A DNA stretch of 64,000 nt from Lepus europaeus. Its lineage: Eukaryota > Chordata > Mammalia > Lagomorpha > Leporidae. The translations under genes were made by a program, and so were the position numbers. The stretch is taken from contig NC_084844.1 of assembly GCF_033115175.1 (NCBI RefSeq), positions 27,995,885 through 28,059,884 of the forward strand. The letters run 5' to 3'. The notes beneath the pieces are model-generated. The model made no database searches. It was not told the DNA's origin and saw only the letters and a list, made by a program, of their open reading frames with translations. Positions 33,975 through 44,968 of the stretch are shown here, piece after piece; position 1 is the stretch's first letter; each line of letters starts with the position of its first letter.

Positions 33975-34208
33975 TTCCATCTACTACCTCACTCCCCAAA
34001 TGGCTACAACTGCTGGAGCTGGACTGATCTGAAGCCAGGAGCCAGGAGCTTCTTCTGGGTCTTCCACATGAGTGCATAGGACCAAGTACTTAGGCCATCT
34101 TCTGCTGCTTTCCCAGGCACATTAGCAGAGAGCTGGATTGGAGGTTGAACAGCAGGGACTAGTGCCACAGATGATAGCTTTACCTACTGTGCCACAGCAC
34201 CAGCCCCT
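33891..34208 (-). mobile_element. CSINE with long GA tract
   Basis: Antisense copy, (GA)n at 33936-33971, ending 'cagcaccagcccc'. Short target duplication gaaaattt (33883-33890 and 34209-34217). Confidence 0.92.
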
Positions 34209-34373
34209 GGAAAATTTCTGTTTTGAATTTGCATCAGTAAGAAACAAAGTCTCTGCTTACAATTTTATATATGTGATATTTGGGAAAACTCCCAGGGACC
34301 AGCTTCTAGTCCACACCATTCAAACCTTGCATGTCTTCCATTGTGCACATAATGCCTTATTCACATCTGAGAG

Positions 34374-34665
34374 AGGGCAGGCATTCAGCAATGTGGCTAA
34401 GTCACGGCTTCAGATGCCTACATTCTACACTGGAGTGCCTGAGTTTGACACCTGGCTCTGCTCCAAGTTCCAGCTTCCTGCTAATGTGTACCCTGTGAGG
34501 CAGCAGGTGATGGCTCAAGTTCTTGGGTCCCTGCCATCCACATGGGAGATCCAGGTGGAGTTCCCAGTTCTTGGCTTTACCTTCAGCCATGGCTGTTGTA
34601 GGTATTTGGGGAATGAAGCAGCAGATGGAAGATATTTCTTCCTCTTTCTGCCACTAAAATAAAAT
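34374..34665 (+). mobile_element. old CSINE
   Basis: Sense: 'ggcaggcattcagcaatgtgg..', 'ggcagcaggtgatggctcaagttcttgggtccctgccatcc', 'ggagatccaggtggagttcccagttcttggc'. It lies between two antisense copies, giving inverted pairs. Confidence 0.85.
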
Positions 34666-34684
34666 TAATCAACTAATTACTTTT

Positions 34685-35022
34685 TAAAAAGATTTACCTA
34701 TTTATCTGGAAGGCAGAGTTACAGAGAGGCAGATGCAGAGGCAGAGAGAGAGAGAAAGAGAGTGGTCTTTCATCTGCTGGTTCATTTCTCAAATGGCTGC
34801 AATGGCCAGAGCTGAGCTGATCCGAAGCAAGGAGCCAGGAACTTCTTCCAGGTCTCCCACGCAGGTGGAGGGGCCCAAGGGCTTGGGCCATCTCCTATTG
34901 TTTACCAGGCCGTTGCAGAGAGCTGGATCAGAAGTGGAGCAGCTGGGACTAGAACTGGCACCCATATGGGATGCAAGCACTGCAGGTGACAGCTTTACCC
35001 GCTATGTCACAGCTCTGACCCC
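34685..35022 (-). mobile_element. CSINE
   Basis: Antisense copy with perfect 15-bp target duplication caactaattactttt (34670-34684 and 35023-35037). Inserted just past the tail of the preceding sense copy. Confidence 0.95.
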
Positions 35023-35037
35023 CAACTAATTACTTTT

Positions 35038-35945
35038 CAAAAGGGTCTGAGGGGCAGCTTCAGACTGGGGTACCTCCTCTGGCCCTGTAGTTTGTCATTA
35101 TAGCATAGTGAATTTTCACATTGGTCAAGAGAATTATTTCTGGGATCTACTCCTACACTGAAGTTTTTGGCAATAATTTAATTGTAGACAAAAATGGCTC
35201 CAAACCGCACAAAAATACCCCACTAAATGCAAAATAAGTACATCTCCAAACTCCACTTCCCCTTAAGTACATTGTGAAAACACCCATGACTATGTCATTA
35301 TCAGCTGGCACAAGGAAACGTGTGAAGGGAAGCCAGTTGAGATGGAAAGAAATTGATTTTAAAGACTGCAACACTTATGTCTTACTTAACAAATTTTATA
35401 AAGACGTCTGACCACCTGCCATTGCTAAGCTTCCTCCCAGTGAGGGCCATGGGAAAAGCCTATACCATGCAGGGGTCATGAAGCTTGAGTTTTATTAACT
35501 TCATGATTAACCCACATCCAGCCACATTAGAGGTGTTTTTAAAAGAAAAACAACTGTACATTTAACATATGGCATCAGTGAGCTTGTTGACATATTTTAC
35601 CACGAGTTCCCCTTGCAACCTTGTGAAGTGAGGACGCACACTCAACTTGTCACAGAACATTTACCTCCAGACTGCTAATTAAAATAAGAAGCCCATAAAT
35701 CTCTCTTGTATAGAGCGTGTGCACTGAAACAAAGGCTGATTGAATATCAATTTTCCTTTCCATTTCAGAAATTCGCTTTCTTTTCCTACCGGTAGAAGTG
35801 AGTTATCCTTTCTCTGCACTCAAAGAACTCTCAGGAATATTTACTATTAATACAATACACACTGCTAAATATTCTTGCATGTGATGATAGTCTACCTACT
35901 TACTAAGGGAGGATAAACAACACTTTCCATGTGCTTTTATCATCG
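35038..35945. other. no recognised feature
   Basis: Single-copy-looking sequence. The 73-codon antisense ORF at 35153-35374 has no known motif. Confidence 0.4.
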
Positions 35946-36722
35946 TGTTAGGGTTTGTAAAAGAATAGGGGTGCGCTCCAAAGCCCCCCATGTGAAAATT
36001 TTGACCCACAGACTCTTATATTCAGGGAGTTAGGATGAAAGTTAACCAAATTTTGGCATATAAAAGAGAAACTTAGAAAACGACTACATTAGGTGAGGTT
36101 GTTAGGGTCAAGGACAGATGGATCCTTGTAGAGACATTGATGTGAAAGAAAAGCAGCTCCCTGCTTCCTGGCTCACCATATGATCCTCCACACATGTACC
36201 TGTGTCATTGCCACCCTCCCCTGAGGCAGAACCAGTATGGCTGCCCAATCTTGGACTGTGAACCTCCAAATGTGAAGCGAAGTAAACCAACCTTCCAACC
36301 CCCCTCCCTCCCTCCCTTCCTTCCTTTCAAGATTTATTTATTTATTTATTTGAAAGACAGAGTTACAGAGATGGAAAGAGAGACACAGAGAGAGATAGGT
36401 CTTCCTTTTGCTGGCCCATTCCCCAAATGGCCAAAATGGCTGGAGCTGGGCCGAACTGAAGCCAGAAGCCAGGAACTCCATCCTGGTCTCTCACGTGGTT
36501 GTAGAGGCCCAAGCACTTGGGCCATCTTCTGCTGTTTTCCCAGGCCATTAGCAGGGAGCTGGATCAGAAGTGGAGCAGCCAGGACTAGAACCAGCACCCA
36601 TATGGACTGCCAGCGCCACAGGTGGTGGCTTTACATGCTATGCCGCAGCTCTGGCTCCAGTCTTCTTTCTAAGTAGCATTTTCAGTTATTTTAGTTAAAG
36701 TCATAAAAACTTGACTAATACA
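35946..36722 (+). mobile_element. MaLR (MLT1-like) LTR split by a CSINE
   Basis: Starts TGTTAGGG, includes 'tgtgaaaattttgacccac', 'ctccctgcttcctggctcaccatatgatcc' and 'gactgtgaacctccaaatgtgaagcgaagtaaacc'. After the SINE it ends 'ttagttaaagtcataaaaacttgactaataca', a typical MaLR LTR terminus. Confidence 0.8.
36328..36658 (-). mobile_element. CSINE inside the MaLR LTR
   Basis: Antisense copy with 'aagatttatttatttatttatttgaaagacagagttac' tail and 'gcagctctggctcc' head. Confidence 0.93.
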
Positions 36723-36789
36723 GATTTCCACATGATTAATTCACTTTTGTTTTTTGTGGACTTCTTTGTAGATATTAAATAGATGTTCA

Positions 36790-37130
36790 GGGGCCGGTGC
36801 TGTGGTGTAGTGGGTAAAGCCGCTGCCTGCAGTGCCTGCATCCCATATGGCCGCCAGTTAGAGACCTGGATGCTTCACTTCCGATCCAGCTCTCTGCTAT
36901 GGCCTGGGAAAGCAGTGAAAGATGGCCCAAGTCCTTTGGCCCCTGCACCCGCATGGGAGACCCGGAAGACGTTCCTGTCTCCTGGCTTCAGATCAGCACA
37001 GCTCCTGCCACTGCAGCCAATTGAGGAGTGAACCAGCGGATGGAAAATCTCTTTCTCTCTCTCCCTCTCCCTCTCTCTCTGTGTAACTCTGCCTTTCAAA
37101 TAAATAAATAAAACTTAAAAAAATAAAAAT
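36790..37130 (+). mobile_element. CSINE
   Basis: Sense copy close to consensus ('ggggccggtgctgtggtg'). Perfect 13-bp target duplication aaatagatgttca at 36777-36789 and 37131-37143. Confidence 0.96.
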
Positions 37131-37143
37131 AAATAGATGTTCA

Positions 37144-37940
37144 TAGATTTTCCCTCTGTTGGAAAACAGTCCTTCATGCTGAAAAATGCAAATGTCAGTT
37201 TTACATCTTCTCCCAGGAATACATGCAGATTTTTGAGGATATTATAAGTAGAGAAAACAGTCTGAGAAACTATGGAACATGGTGTTTACCTTCCTTCTTT
37301 CAATTCTTCCCTCTTGGTGCCCTTTTCTTCTTTCCCTTGTATGATGGTTTGGTTAAGGTACCAGCAGCATTCCTATCCTCTCTAGCTCTTCTTAATCTGA
37401 TTTTAAGGAAGCCTCTGATAGACTCCTATACATTAAACTGCTGATTTCTGATGGATTCATTCCTGATGGTTTCCTTTTCACTGACATTTCTGCTAGAATC
37501 TCTGAAGTGTGAAACACAAAGAATGATTATCTGAGAGAGTGCTCAGAACAAGGAAATAAATGTTGGTTCCAAATGTAACCATAAAACATTTAAAATGAAA
37601 TAGTTCTGATTTATCATAGGCAAGATAAACAGTGAGGCAACAACTTTAGCAAAGGGTAGGAAAAATGAAAACTTGAGAAAGATATTGAGATAATCACAGC
37701 TTTTTAAAAGTCACAGGAACTTCGAGGCTATGAGCAATGAATCAGTTCCAATTCTAATTTTCAGAGTGGCTAGGGTAAATGAATTTTTTCCAATAAACTT
37801 TGAAATCACAAAATGAAAGCAAATACCTAAGAAATTAGCTTTGCTGATTTTCAATGAAGACTATAAATTCTAGAGAATGAGAGGGTAGTTGTCCTCTGTT
37901 ATAAGCATAAGATTGTATAAGACAACTTAGCATTTTTATT
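37144..37940. other. no recognised feature
   Basis: AT-rich single-copy-looking sequence with no gene or repeat identified. Confidence 0.4.
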
Positions 37941-38283
37941 TATTTTTTTATTTTTTTTAAGATTTATTTATTTACTTGAAAATTAGAGTTCCACAGATAG
38001 AGTAGGAGACTCAGAGAGGAAAAGAGAGGTCCTCCATCTGCTGGTTCACTCCCCAATTGGCTGCAGCAGCCGGAGCTGCGGAGATCTGAAGCCAGGAGCC
38101 AGGAGCTTCTGGGTCTCCCATGCAGGTGCAGGGGCCAAAGGACTTGGGCCATCTTTCACTGCTTTCCCAGGCCATAGCAGAGAGCTGGATTGAAAGTGGA
38201 GCAGTCAGGACTCGAACCTGTGCCCATATGGGATGCCGGGACTGCAGGCGACGGCCTTACCCGTTATGCCACAGTGCTGGCCG
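37941..38283 (-). mobile_element. CSINE
   Basis: Antisense copy. 15-bp target duplication cttRgcatttttatt at 37926-37940 and 38284-38298. Confidence 0.95.
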
Positions 38284-38382
38284 CTTGGCATTTTTATTAA
38301 ACACAGCAGCCCTTTGTTTCTGGGAATGAAAATTAATGCACCTGGGAGCACAAGTTGAAATGGGAGACTGTTGGTACTATGA

Positions 38383-38490
38383 ACCCCAAAGTGTGAGCAA
38401 ACATCAGCATCACCTGCAGACTTTGTTAAAACATGAATGCCAGGTGCACAGCCAGTACCAGAAACAACTGGCCTAGAGATGTAGATAAGA
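38383..38490 (+). mobile_element. MER5-type hAT fragment
   Basis: 'ccccaaagtgtgagcaaacatcagcatcacctgcagactttgttaaaacatgaatgcc' matches the internal MER5A-like sequence ('cagcatcacctgggaacttgttagaaatgc'). Confidence 0.65.
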
Positions 38491-38751
38491 GAATTGGGCT
38501 TGGCTGCCCTTTAGGATTGGATTTTTTGATTAAGTTTTTAAAATTTATAAAGCATGCTCCCCAGTCAAAATTTTAACCTGGTCAAGCCATCCAGATAGAG
38601 GTGAAGCAGACATACCTGTGTCATTGGTAAAGCATCTTCAACTACTTTTGTTTCTTTTCTCAGTAAAACTGTGCTTTGTTCTTAGAGCCAACATTTTAAA
38701 ATCATCCTTCTTGGTGACAGACTTACCTACACCACCATATGTATGCATTTA

Positions 38752-38950
38752 TGTGGATCTTGGAAAGGAATCAGGACCTGAGTCCTGATTCAGCTACTTA
38801 TTGTCATGTGACTTGGGCTTAATGATTAGCATCTGAGCTTCTTTCCTCCATCTTTCAAATGAAGATATCAGTATTTGACTTAGAGGAATTTATGGAGATT
38901 CAATATAACGCGGCATGTGGAAGTGATGTCAAGGTACTCATTTTTTATCA
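38752..38950 (+). mobile_element. MIR
   Basis: Sense order: 'aggacctgagtcctgattcagctacttattgtcatgtgacttggg', 'tcctccatctttcaaatgaagatatcag', 'gaatttatggagattcaatataacgcggcatgtg'. Confidence 0.7.
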
Positions 38951-38979
38951 TTAAGTTGTGACTGTTTCCTGTTGATGTT

Positions 38980-39225
38980 TAGAATCAACTCCAATCTCTT
39001 CGGTAAACTGTAGATCTTGTCAGAATCCTTACTCTTTTGGAAGCACCAATGAAACAGTCTTACATTGGCTGAATTTTCATTATTTTTCTGAATTATATGC
39101 ACTTGTAGCCACAACTGTGTATTCTAGAATAGACCGTGTATTCAGGCGCTTGCAGCTTTGGAATACATATTATATATATTTCCAGGTTTCTTTCCTATAG
39201 GGAATGCCCTACTTTGATGTCACAG
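38980..39225 (+). mobile_element. possible L2 fragment
   Basis: Weak sense resemblance: 'caactccaatctcttcggtaaactgt', 'gggaatgccctactttg' at the expected order. Heavily decayed. Confidence 0.35.
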
Positions 39226-39299
39226 AAATCCTCTTCAGTCTCTGACACTCTACTTGACCAGTTAAGAGAGTCCCAAAATAATGGATAGCACCCTTATTT

Positions 39300-39352
39300 T
39301 AGATAGATAGATAGATAATGGATAGATAATAGATAGATGGATAATGGATAGA
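39300..39352 (+). repeat. (AGAT)n imperfect microsatellite
   Basis: Units of agat and ggat mixed with taat from 'agatagatagatagataatgg' on. Confidence 0.9.
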
Positions 39353-39924
39353 ACCTTATTTTAGTTACTGGTTCACTGTGTGAGCCTGACCTGGAGTTCT
39401 TTCCCATACTTTTGCAGGAATTTTTTGGGAAAGACTCTTCTAGGCTCACAGGCTGCAAAGGGACACGCAAGCTGACATTCCTAGCTTCTCTCTCCTCCCC
39501 ATCACATGGAGATGGTATCCCTGATAATGAAGACAATGTGAACGGGAAAACAAAAACCAGTGATGCAGTGTGTTCCAGTATGCAGTTCCCACCATATCTG
39601 AAGTACGGAGTGAATGTTCTGCACCTCTGTGGATATTCTAGCTTTACAAACTAATAAGCATTTTTTCTCCAATGCAGTTTGCCCTGGATATCCACTGCAA
39701 TTTAAACCAGAAGTGTTCTGTTCAGTAAACACATTTATTTGAACCTAGAATACTGATACATTTCTTTGCACCTATGAAGTTCCAGTTATCTGTGAAATCC
39801 TCTGTAAAATCTTACTAAATCATTTCCTTTTTTCCATTTGGCTAAATTAATGGCTCAATCCTTTTCACATATCCTTAAAATAAGTTATGCTAGCTGGTGT
39901 AAGTAGGAAGCCTTCACATAGACT
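39353..39924. other. no recognised feature
   Basis: Overlapping 76-80-codon ORFs on both strands (39294-39732) have no identifiable motif. Confidence 0.4.
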
Positions 39925-40038
39925 GTTAACTCTTCCCAGATGGAGTCTGTATGCTATTCAACTTTGTAATTTTAGCACCTTGTGGGTATCTGGCATCTAG
40001 TAGGAGCTTATTGACACTGTAATTTCAATAAATAAACC
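39925..40038 (+). mobile_element. L2 3' end
   Basis: 'gttaactcttcccagatggagtctgtatgc..gtaattttagcaccttgtgggtatctggcatctagtaggagcttattgac' is the sense L2 tail. Confidence 0.65.
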
Positions 40039-41394
40039 ATAAGAAGTCACACGTAATTTTCAAACACAGAGACAAAATTTAATCTTTTCCTTTGCACATC
40101 CTCTATAACTAGACTCAAGGACTGCTTGATTGCAGCATTCATTCATTAAAAACAAATATGAGAATCTGGGAGATAGCAGACCATATCTTCTGTGTTGCAG
40201 GATAGTGAACTAACATAGTTCAAGTACTTTTCTTTCTGATGATTTGGCAACTTGAAAAATCTAGAAGGATAGATTGTTTACATAGTCCATTAGATCTCAC
40301 TCTTCAGTATCTTCTGTCTTTAAATAATCCTTTAGCAGACACTGGGTTGCTATCATCTGTGATTGAGTTCTCCAGTGCATGTCTGTGGTGTATATGATCT
40401 CAGAAGCAGATGTCCCCACTGGGAAGAGTGCACTGATTGGCTTCTGTGGATAGCAGGAATCCTGGCAGCCAAAGTTTCTCCTTGTAATTTATTAAAGTGA
40501 CTTTCTAATACCCATCAATCCCATGTCACTTTGATTGGTGAAAGCCAGGTTTCCCAGAGCTAAATTACTGCAAGTGAGCTGTACAGGCTGTAAGCTCTAC
40601 AGGCTTCTTAGAGATAAGTAGATGGACCTGTGTCCACTGGAGATCAATGACTGTGTATGGACCCATGTGGTAGTCATTGATCTTCCATTACTATGCCACT
40701 CCTGTAAGCCTAGAACCATCTTGCAGGAGGGTACACTGAGGATGTCAACACTAAATCAGGACATACATAACCATCTTTGTTTAAACTGAACATTTGTTGC
40801 ATCCTTAAAATAGGGTATTTATGATATCTTAGGGGCACTTTTGAGACTCTGATCTCTGAAATTCAAATATAAGGTCATGGAAAACTAGAAGTTAATTCTT
40901 AGAAACATTTGATATATAGAATTTAAAAGATAGACATATGAAAGAATAAAGTCATTAAGGACTGTACGGTGCACAGTGGACATAAAAATCTTTCAAACTC
41001 CAGAGATTGTTGGCTACTTTCCCCTAGCCCTTGATTCTAGTGTTCAGACATGTTGTACCTTACAACGGAATTTCTCTAGGAAAATTTTTCCAACTCCCAT
41101 CTAACACTGTATGCCATGGGTTTTGAAATTGTTCCTACTCTATGTAGATCATTGTATGTGTTTATAAACATAGGCTTAAGATCCTTCAGAGGGACTTTCG
41201 GTACAATCGGAATTCTAATAGTGATTTACGTGAGAAGAAGAATATCTGGTTCACCAAAGAGAGGCAAAAAAGCAAATATAAACATTTATTTAGCACCTAC
41301 AATGAGGTCAGTGTCTCAGGTATTCCCTACAAGAAAAATGCATTCAAAATAGTGAGGTGTCAGCCACCTTGGCAATTAGGGAGTTGATACACTT
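40039..41394. other. no recognised feature; possible antisense L2 tail near its end
   Basis: 1.35 kb without genes or clear repeats. 'aaacatttatttagcacctacaatgaggtcagtg' at 41279-41312 may be an antisense L2 tail. Confidence 0.4.
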
Positions 41395-41488
41395 GTGCTC
41401 AAAATATAATTCTTTCATTTACTAACTGAAAAACCCTGGGTAGCTAATTTAATCATTCTAAACCTCTGTTTCCTCTTTTGTAAAACAG
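41395..41488 (+). mobile_element. MIR fragment
   Basis: 'ttctttcatttactaactgaaaaaccctgggtagctaatttaatcattctaaacctctgtttcctcttttgtaaaacagtg' is the sense MIR core. Confidence 0.7.
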
Positions 41489-41527
41489 TGCTGGTGTGTC
41501 TAAAACCTGAATCCGTAATTTTTGAAG

Positions 41528-41806
41528 TGGTGCTTGGCATAGCAGTGAAGGCACTGCTTGGAATGCCTCCTGCAGTGCCTGAATCCAAGTTCTGGCTCTT
41601 CTCCCACTTCCAGTTTTCTGCTAATGCACACCCTGGGAGGCAGCATTTGACAGCTCAAGTGGTTGGATCCCTGCTACCGATGTGGGTGACCTGGATTGGA
41701 TTCTTGGCTCCTGGCTTTGGCACAGTATAGCACCAGCTACTCTGGGCATTTGGGGAGTGAACCAAAAGATGGGAGCTCTTCTGTGTGTCTCTCTCTATAA
41801 TAAGTC
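41528..41806 (+). mobile_element. old CSINE
   Basis: Sense: 'ggtgcttggcatagcagtgaaggc', 'ttctgctaatgcacaccctgggaggcagc', 'ttggctcctggctttggc', short tail. Confidence 0.85.
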
Positions 41807-42965
41807 AACAATTAGGTAATATCACATTCAACACCAATGGGTATGCAACGTTTTTATTAAAATATATCATTATTTGCTATTTAATTAGATTAAGAAACTA
41901 AGTTTGAGATGAGCTGGCCATTTTTGAATTCAGGATGATTTCCCTCCCCCCATAAACATATTCTTTTGTTTCTGGAGGTGGAGTGACAGGACAAGATTTG
42001 CAGGGCACATTTAAGAGGTGGGGGAGTAGGGTAAGAACTTTTGTGAAGCCTTGGTAACAGCAGCCTTCCTGTTCTTTAAGTATTCTATTATGATTGCCAT
42101 TGCTCAGCTTTCCAATATTTTCAGAGTCTATTTTAGAGTATTTTCCATTTTTAGGCTTGCTTACCACATGTCTCGATTTTTCCGATGTCAGAAATGGCTT
42201 TGAAGAGTTATACAACACTTCAGCAACCTTGGTCATTCATCAGCTCTCAAGCATCCAAAGAGCTGCAACAATTGTTCAGCAACATTGAAGGAAGGGAACT
42301 CACCCCTCGGGACTTGCTTTTGATTGCTATTAGATGTTTAGTCCCAGCTATTGCCCTCATAAGAAAAATCTGAACCACTTGGGCTGCCCTGCAGTTTTCC
42401 ATTATAAAGCCCAAGCTGTTCATTGAGATACAGTGAGACTCTAAGCAATGTCATCTATCCCAGTCTTGTTTGACTTGAGAATAAAACTCAGTGTCTGAAA
42501 ACCCTGTCTCTTGCCATCCTGAAACTGTGCCCATCAATCTTTCATCTCATCAGTTCCAGCAAGAATGACAGAGGCAGACATTTTCCTCCTTGCTTCTCAG
42601 TTAAGGCAACTGAACTTACTCTGAGACATGTCACCTACAGCACGTTACAGTTACAACCGGGCCTTAGCTGGTTCCGTGATGACTGCCTACGCTGCCCATA
42701 ACCTTGTTTTGGAAAGACAGCTTCCTGTTTTAACACAGTCCTAGGAAAACAGGAAAATCCGAAACAAGTACCACTCAAACGCTGTTTCTTAGAGCTCACT
42801 TCATTGATCTGACACTAGACATTGTCTATATTCCAAGAAACAACAAGTACAGCTACTGGATAGTTTGGCTTCAGATTCAAGCAAATGCTATATCAACAGT
42901 AAGAAAGAACCATGATCCAGGAAAGCATAGTCATTTGTTAGCTTATATAAGTTTCATAGCCTTTA
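41807..42965. other. unassigned sequence
   Basis: No gene recognised. The antisense 112-codon ORF at 41898-42236 (begins MTKVAEVLYNSSKPF) has no known motif and no coding support. 42550-42860 ('cctacgctgcccataaccttgttttgg..cctaggaaaacaggaaaatccgaaa') looks like an ancient dispersed element, family unknown to me. Confidence 0.3.
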
Positions 42966-43297
42966 TCTTATTTTAGTAAGATTTATCTTATTTATTTGAA
43001 AGGCAGTATTATAGAGAGAGAGGGAAAGAGAGAGAGGTCTTCCAGCTACTGGTTCACTCCCCAGATGGCTGCAATAACCAGGGCTGCACCAGGCCGAAGC
43101 CAATAGCCAGGAGCTTCCTCTGGGTCTCTCATGTGGGTGCGGACCCCAAGCACTTGGACCATCCTCTGCTGCTTTCCCAGGTGCTTTAGCAGTGAGCTGG
43201 ATTAGAAGTGGAGCAGCTGGGACTCCAACCAGTGCCATATGGGATGCCGGCACTGCAGGTTGTAGCTTTAACCCATGGGGCCACAATGCTGGCCCCA
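42966..43297 (-). mobile_element. CSINE
   Basis: Antisense copy. 14-bp target duplication tttcatagSctttа-like (42952-42965 and 43298-43311). End 'caatgctggcccc'. Confidence 0.94.
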
Positions 43298-43380
43298 TTT
43301 CATAGGCTTTAAAATAAGTATTTCTGGTAGCATAATATCTTAGACTCAGAACTATTGTGTTGTTTCAATATACTACACAT

Positions 43381-43395
43381 CTTTCTTTCTTTCCT

Positions 43396-43455
<60 letters not shown>

Positions 43456-43464
43456 TTTTTTTTT
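43381..43464 (+). repeat. (CTTT)n microsatellite grown from a SINE tail
   Basis: Tetranucleotide run then poly(T), at the A-tail position of the young CSINE. Confidence 0.95.
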
Positions 43465-43774
43465 AGACAGGCAGAGTGGATAGTGAGAGAGAGACAGAGA
43501 GAAAGGTCTTCCTTTTTGGTTCACCCTCCAATGGCCGCTGCGGCTGGCGCATCGTGTTGATCCGAAGCCAGGAGCCAGGCGCTTTTCCTGGTCTCCCATG
43601 TGGGTGCAGGGCCCAAGGACTTGGGCCATCCTTCACTGCCTTCCCGGGCCATAGCAGAGAGCTGGCCTGGAAGAGGGGCAACCGGGATAGAATCCGGCAC
43701 CCCAACCAGGACTAGAACCCGGTGTGCTGGCGCCGCAAGGCGGAGGATTAACCTGTTAAGCCACAGCGCCGGCC
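43385..43774 (-). mobile_element. CSINE, young subfamily, with (CTTT)n tail expansion
   Basis: The antisense tail has expanded into about 17 CTTT units (43381-43455). Body is near-consensus to 'cacagcgccggcc'. 16-bp target duplication tatactacacatYttt at 43369-43384 and 43775-43790. Confidence 0.96.
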
Positions 43775-43790
43775 TATACTACACATTTTT

Positions 43791-44218
43791 CTATGATGGT
43801 CAGACAATTTCAGCACCACTGGCCAAGTAGTCAATATTGTTTGAAAAATACAGTGTAAAAGAGTGGATACTCTATCTCAAGGAAACAATGATCTTGCTTT
43901 AAATGAAAGATTACAATTTTGAACAAGAGACCTGACTTCAACATGCAAAGTAGGGCTTTATCAGAATGTTCAAGTGTAAGGCCAGAGATACAACCAAGCC
44001 CTTAGCCAACTTAATCTTGACAGAGTTTCCAAGAATTATACAATATTCTCTGTTTTTAAGGGTAACATGATAGGTTTGTAGACTACTGGGTAATTAAAAT
44101 AAGAAAATAAATAATTGAGATTCTGATATGTTTTAGAAAAATAAGGGAACATCTAGAGTGATTGATTAGCTGGCTGTTTGGGAGGGCTTCTTGGATAGAA
44201 TGGTATGGCCCAGGGAAT
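43791..44218. other. no recognised feature
   Basis: AT-rich single-copy-looking sequence. Confidence 0.4.
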
Positions 44219-44460
44219 TCATGTCAAAGATCTCAAGAACTCCATTGTTAGTGGTGGCCTGGGAGTGATGCTCAGAGGACAACCAAGAACCGTCCAGATG
44301 AGTGGTATATAAAATAGCAGGCTGAAGACTGTGTCGGGGCTCCCACACTTTTCAACCACACAGGCCATGAATACGCTGCCTGTCAAGTAATATAAGGTCA
44401 CACGGGTATTGCAGAGGCCAAATGGCATCCCAACCTTCTGGCAAAGGTAAGTCTAGGAAG
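44219..44460 (-). pseudogene. possible ancient Ty3/Gypsy-type reverse transcriptase remnant
   Basis: The antisense frame reads ..YLCQKVGMPFGLCNTRVT.. with MPFGLCN intact. That seven-residue block is the signature of the B motif of Ty3/Gypsy (Metaviridae) reverse transcriptases. The catalytic YxDD motif expected about 35 residues later is not preserved in one frame. 'HLDGSWLSSEHHSQATTNN' in a neighbouring frame (44166-44348) sits about where a 'YLDD..SS..EEHL' segment would lie, suggesting frameshifts. Mammalian genomes hold only very old Gypsy-derived sequence. Chance is the main alternative. Confidence 0.35.
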
Positions 44461-44649
44461 CTTCCAACAGAAGGTAATTAATATTTGCAGTTCTCTAGAA
44501 GTCTAGCTTTGGAATCTTTCAGAATCAACTTGAAAGGTGTGAGTCGTGATTGAACAGAAGCCTGGGCTCATCAAAACTTTTGTTCTAAAAACTCATTGGG
44601 GAATGCATGGATAATCAAAATATTTGACCATACAAGGAAAAGAAGTCCT

Positions 44650-44968
44650 GGTGCCTGCTGCAACCGTTCTGAACATCAAAAGCATTAAGTGAGAGAAGCC
44701 AGACACGAAAGACAGGAAGGGCCACATTCGGTGTAGAATGCTCAGAAGAGGCAAATCTTTAGAGACACAAAGTGGATTAGTAGTTGCTGAGGGCTGTGGG
44801 TGGGAAGAGAGAGATTACAAATGGGCATGGAGTTTCATTTGGGGGTGATAGAATGGTTTCTAACATGGGATTGTGACCCTGTACAAGTACCGACAACTGC
44901 TGGCTTGTTCACATCAAGTGGGTAGGCTTTTATGCTGTATAAATTGTATCTCAAATGTTAAACAAAGT
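44650..44968 (+). mobile_element. L1M 3' end
   Basis: 'gaagccagacacgaaagacag', 'aagaggcaaatctttagagacacaaagtggattagtagttgctgagggctgtgggtgg', 'gggggtgatagaatggtttctaac', 'tttatgctgtataaattgtatctcaaa': a sense L1M 3' end. Confidence 0.85.

Noticed and set aside
34138-34662. 174-codon ORF, the longest in the window
   Set aside because: It reads through the end of one antisense CSINE, a 165-bp spacer and a sense CSINE. The residues are translated SINE text, not a protein family.
36194-36676. 160-codon ORF
   Set aside because: Chimera of MaLR LTR sequence and a CSINE. Same SINE-derived residues (GWRGPST.., RPLAGSWIRSGAARTRTST) recur at other copies.
41898-42236. 112-codon antisense ORF
   Set aside because: No domain, no upstream signals. 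Length is within chance for 64 kb of AT-rich DNA read in six frames.
43357-43560. ORF rich in FLSFFLSFF repeats
   Set aside because: Translation of the (CTTT)n microsatellite.
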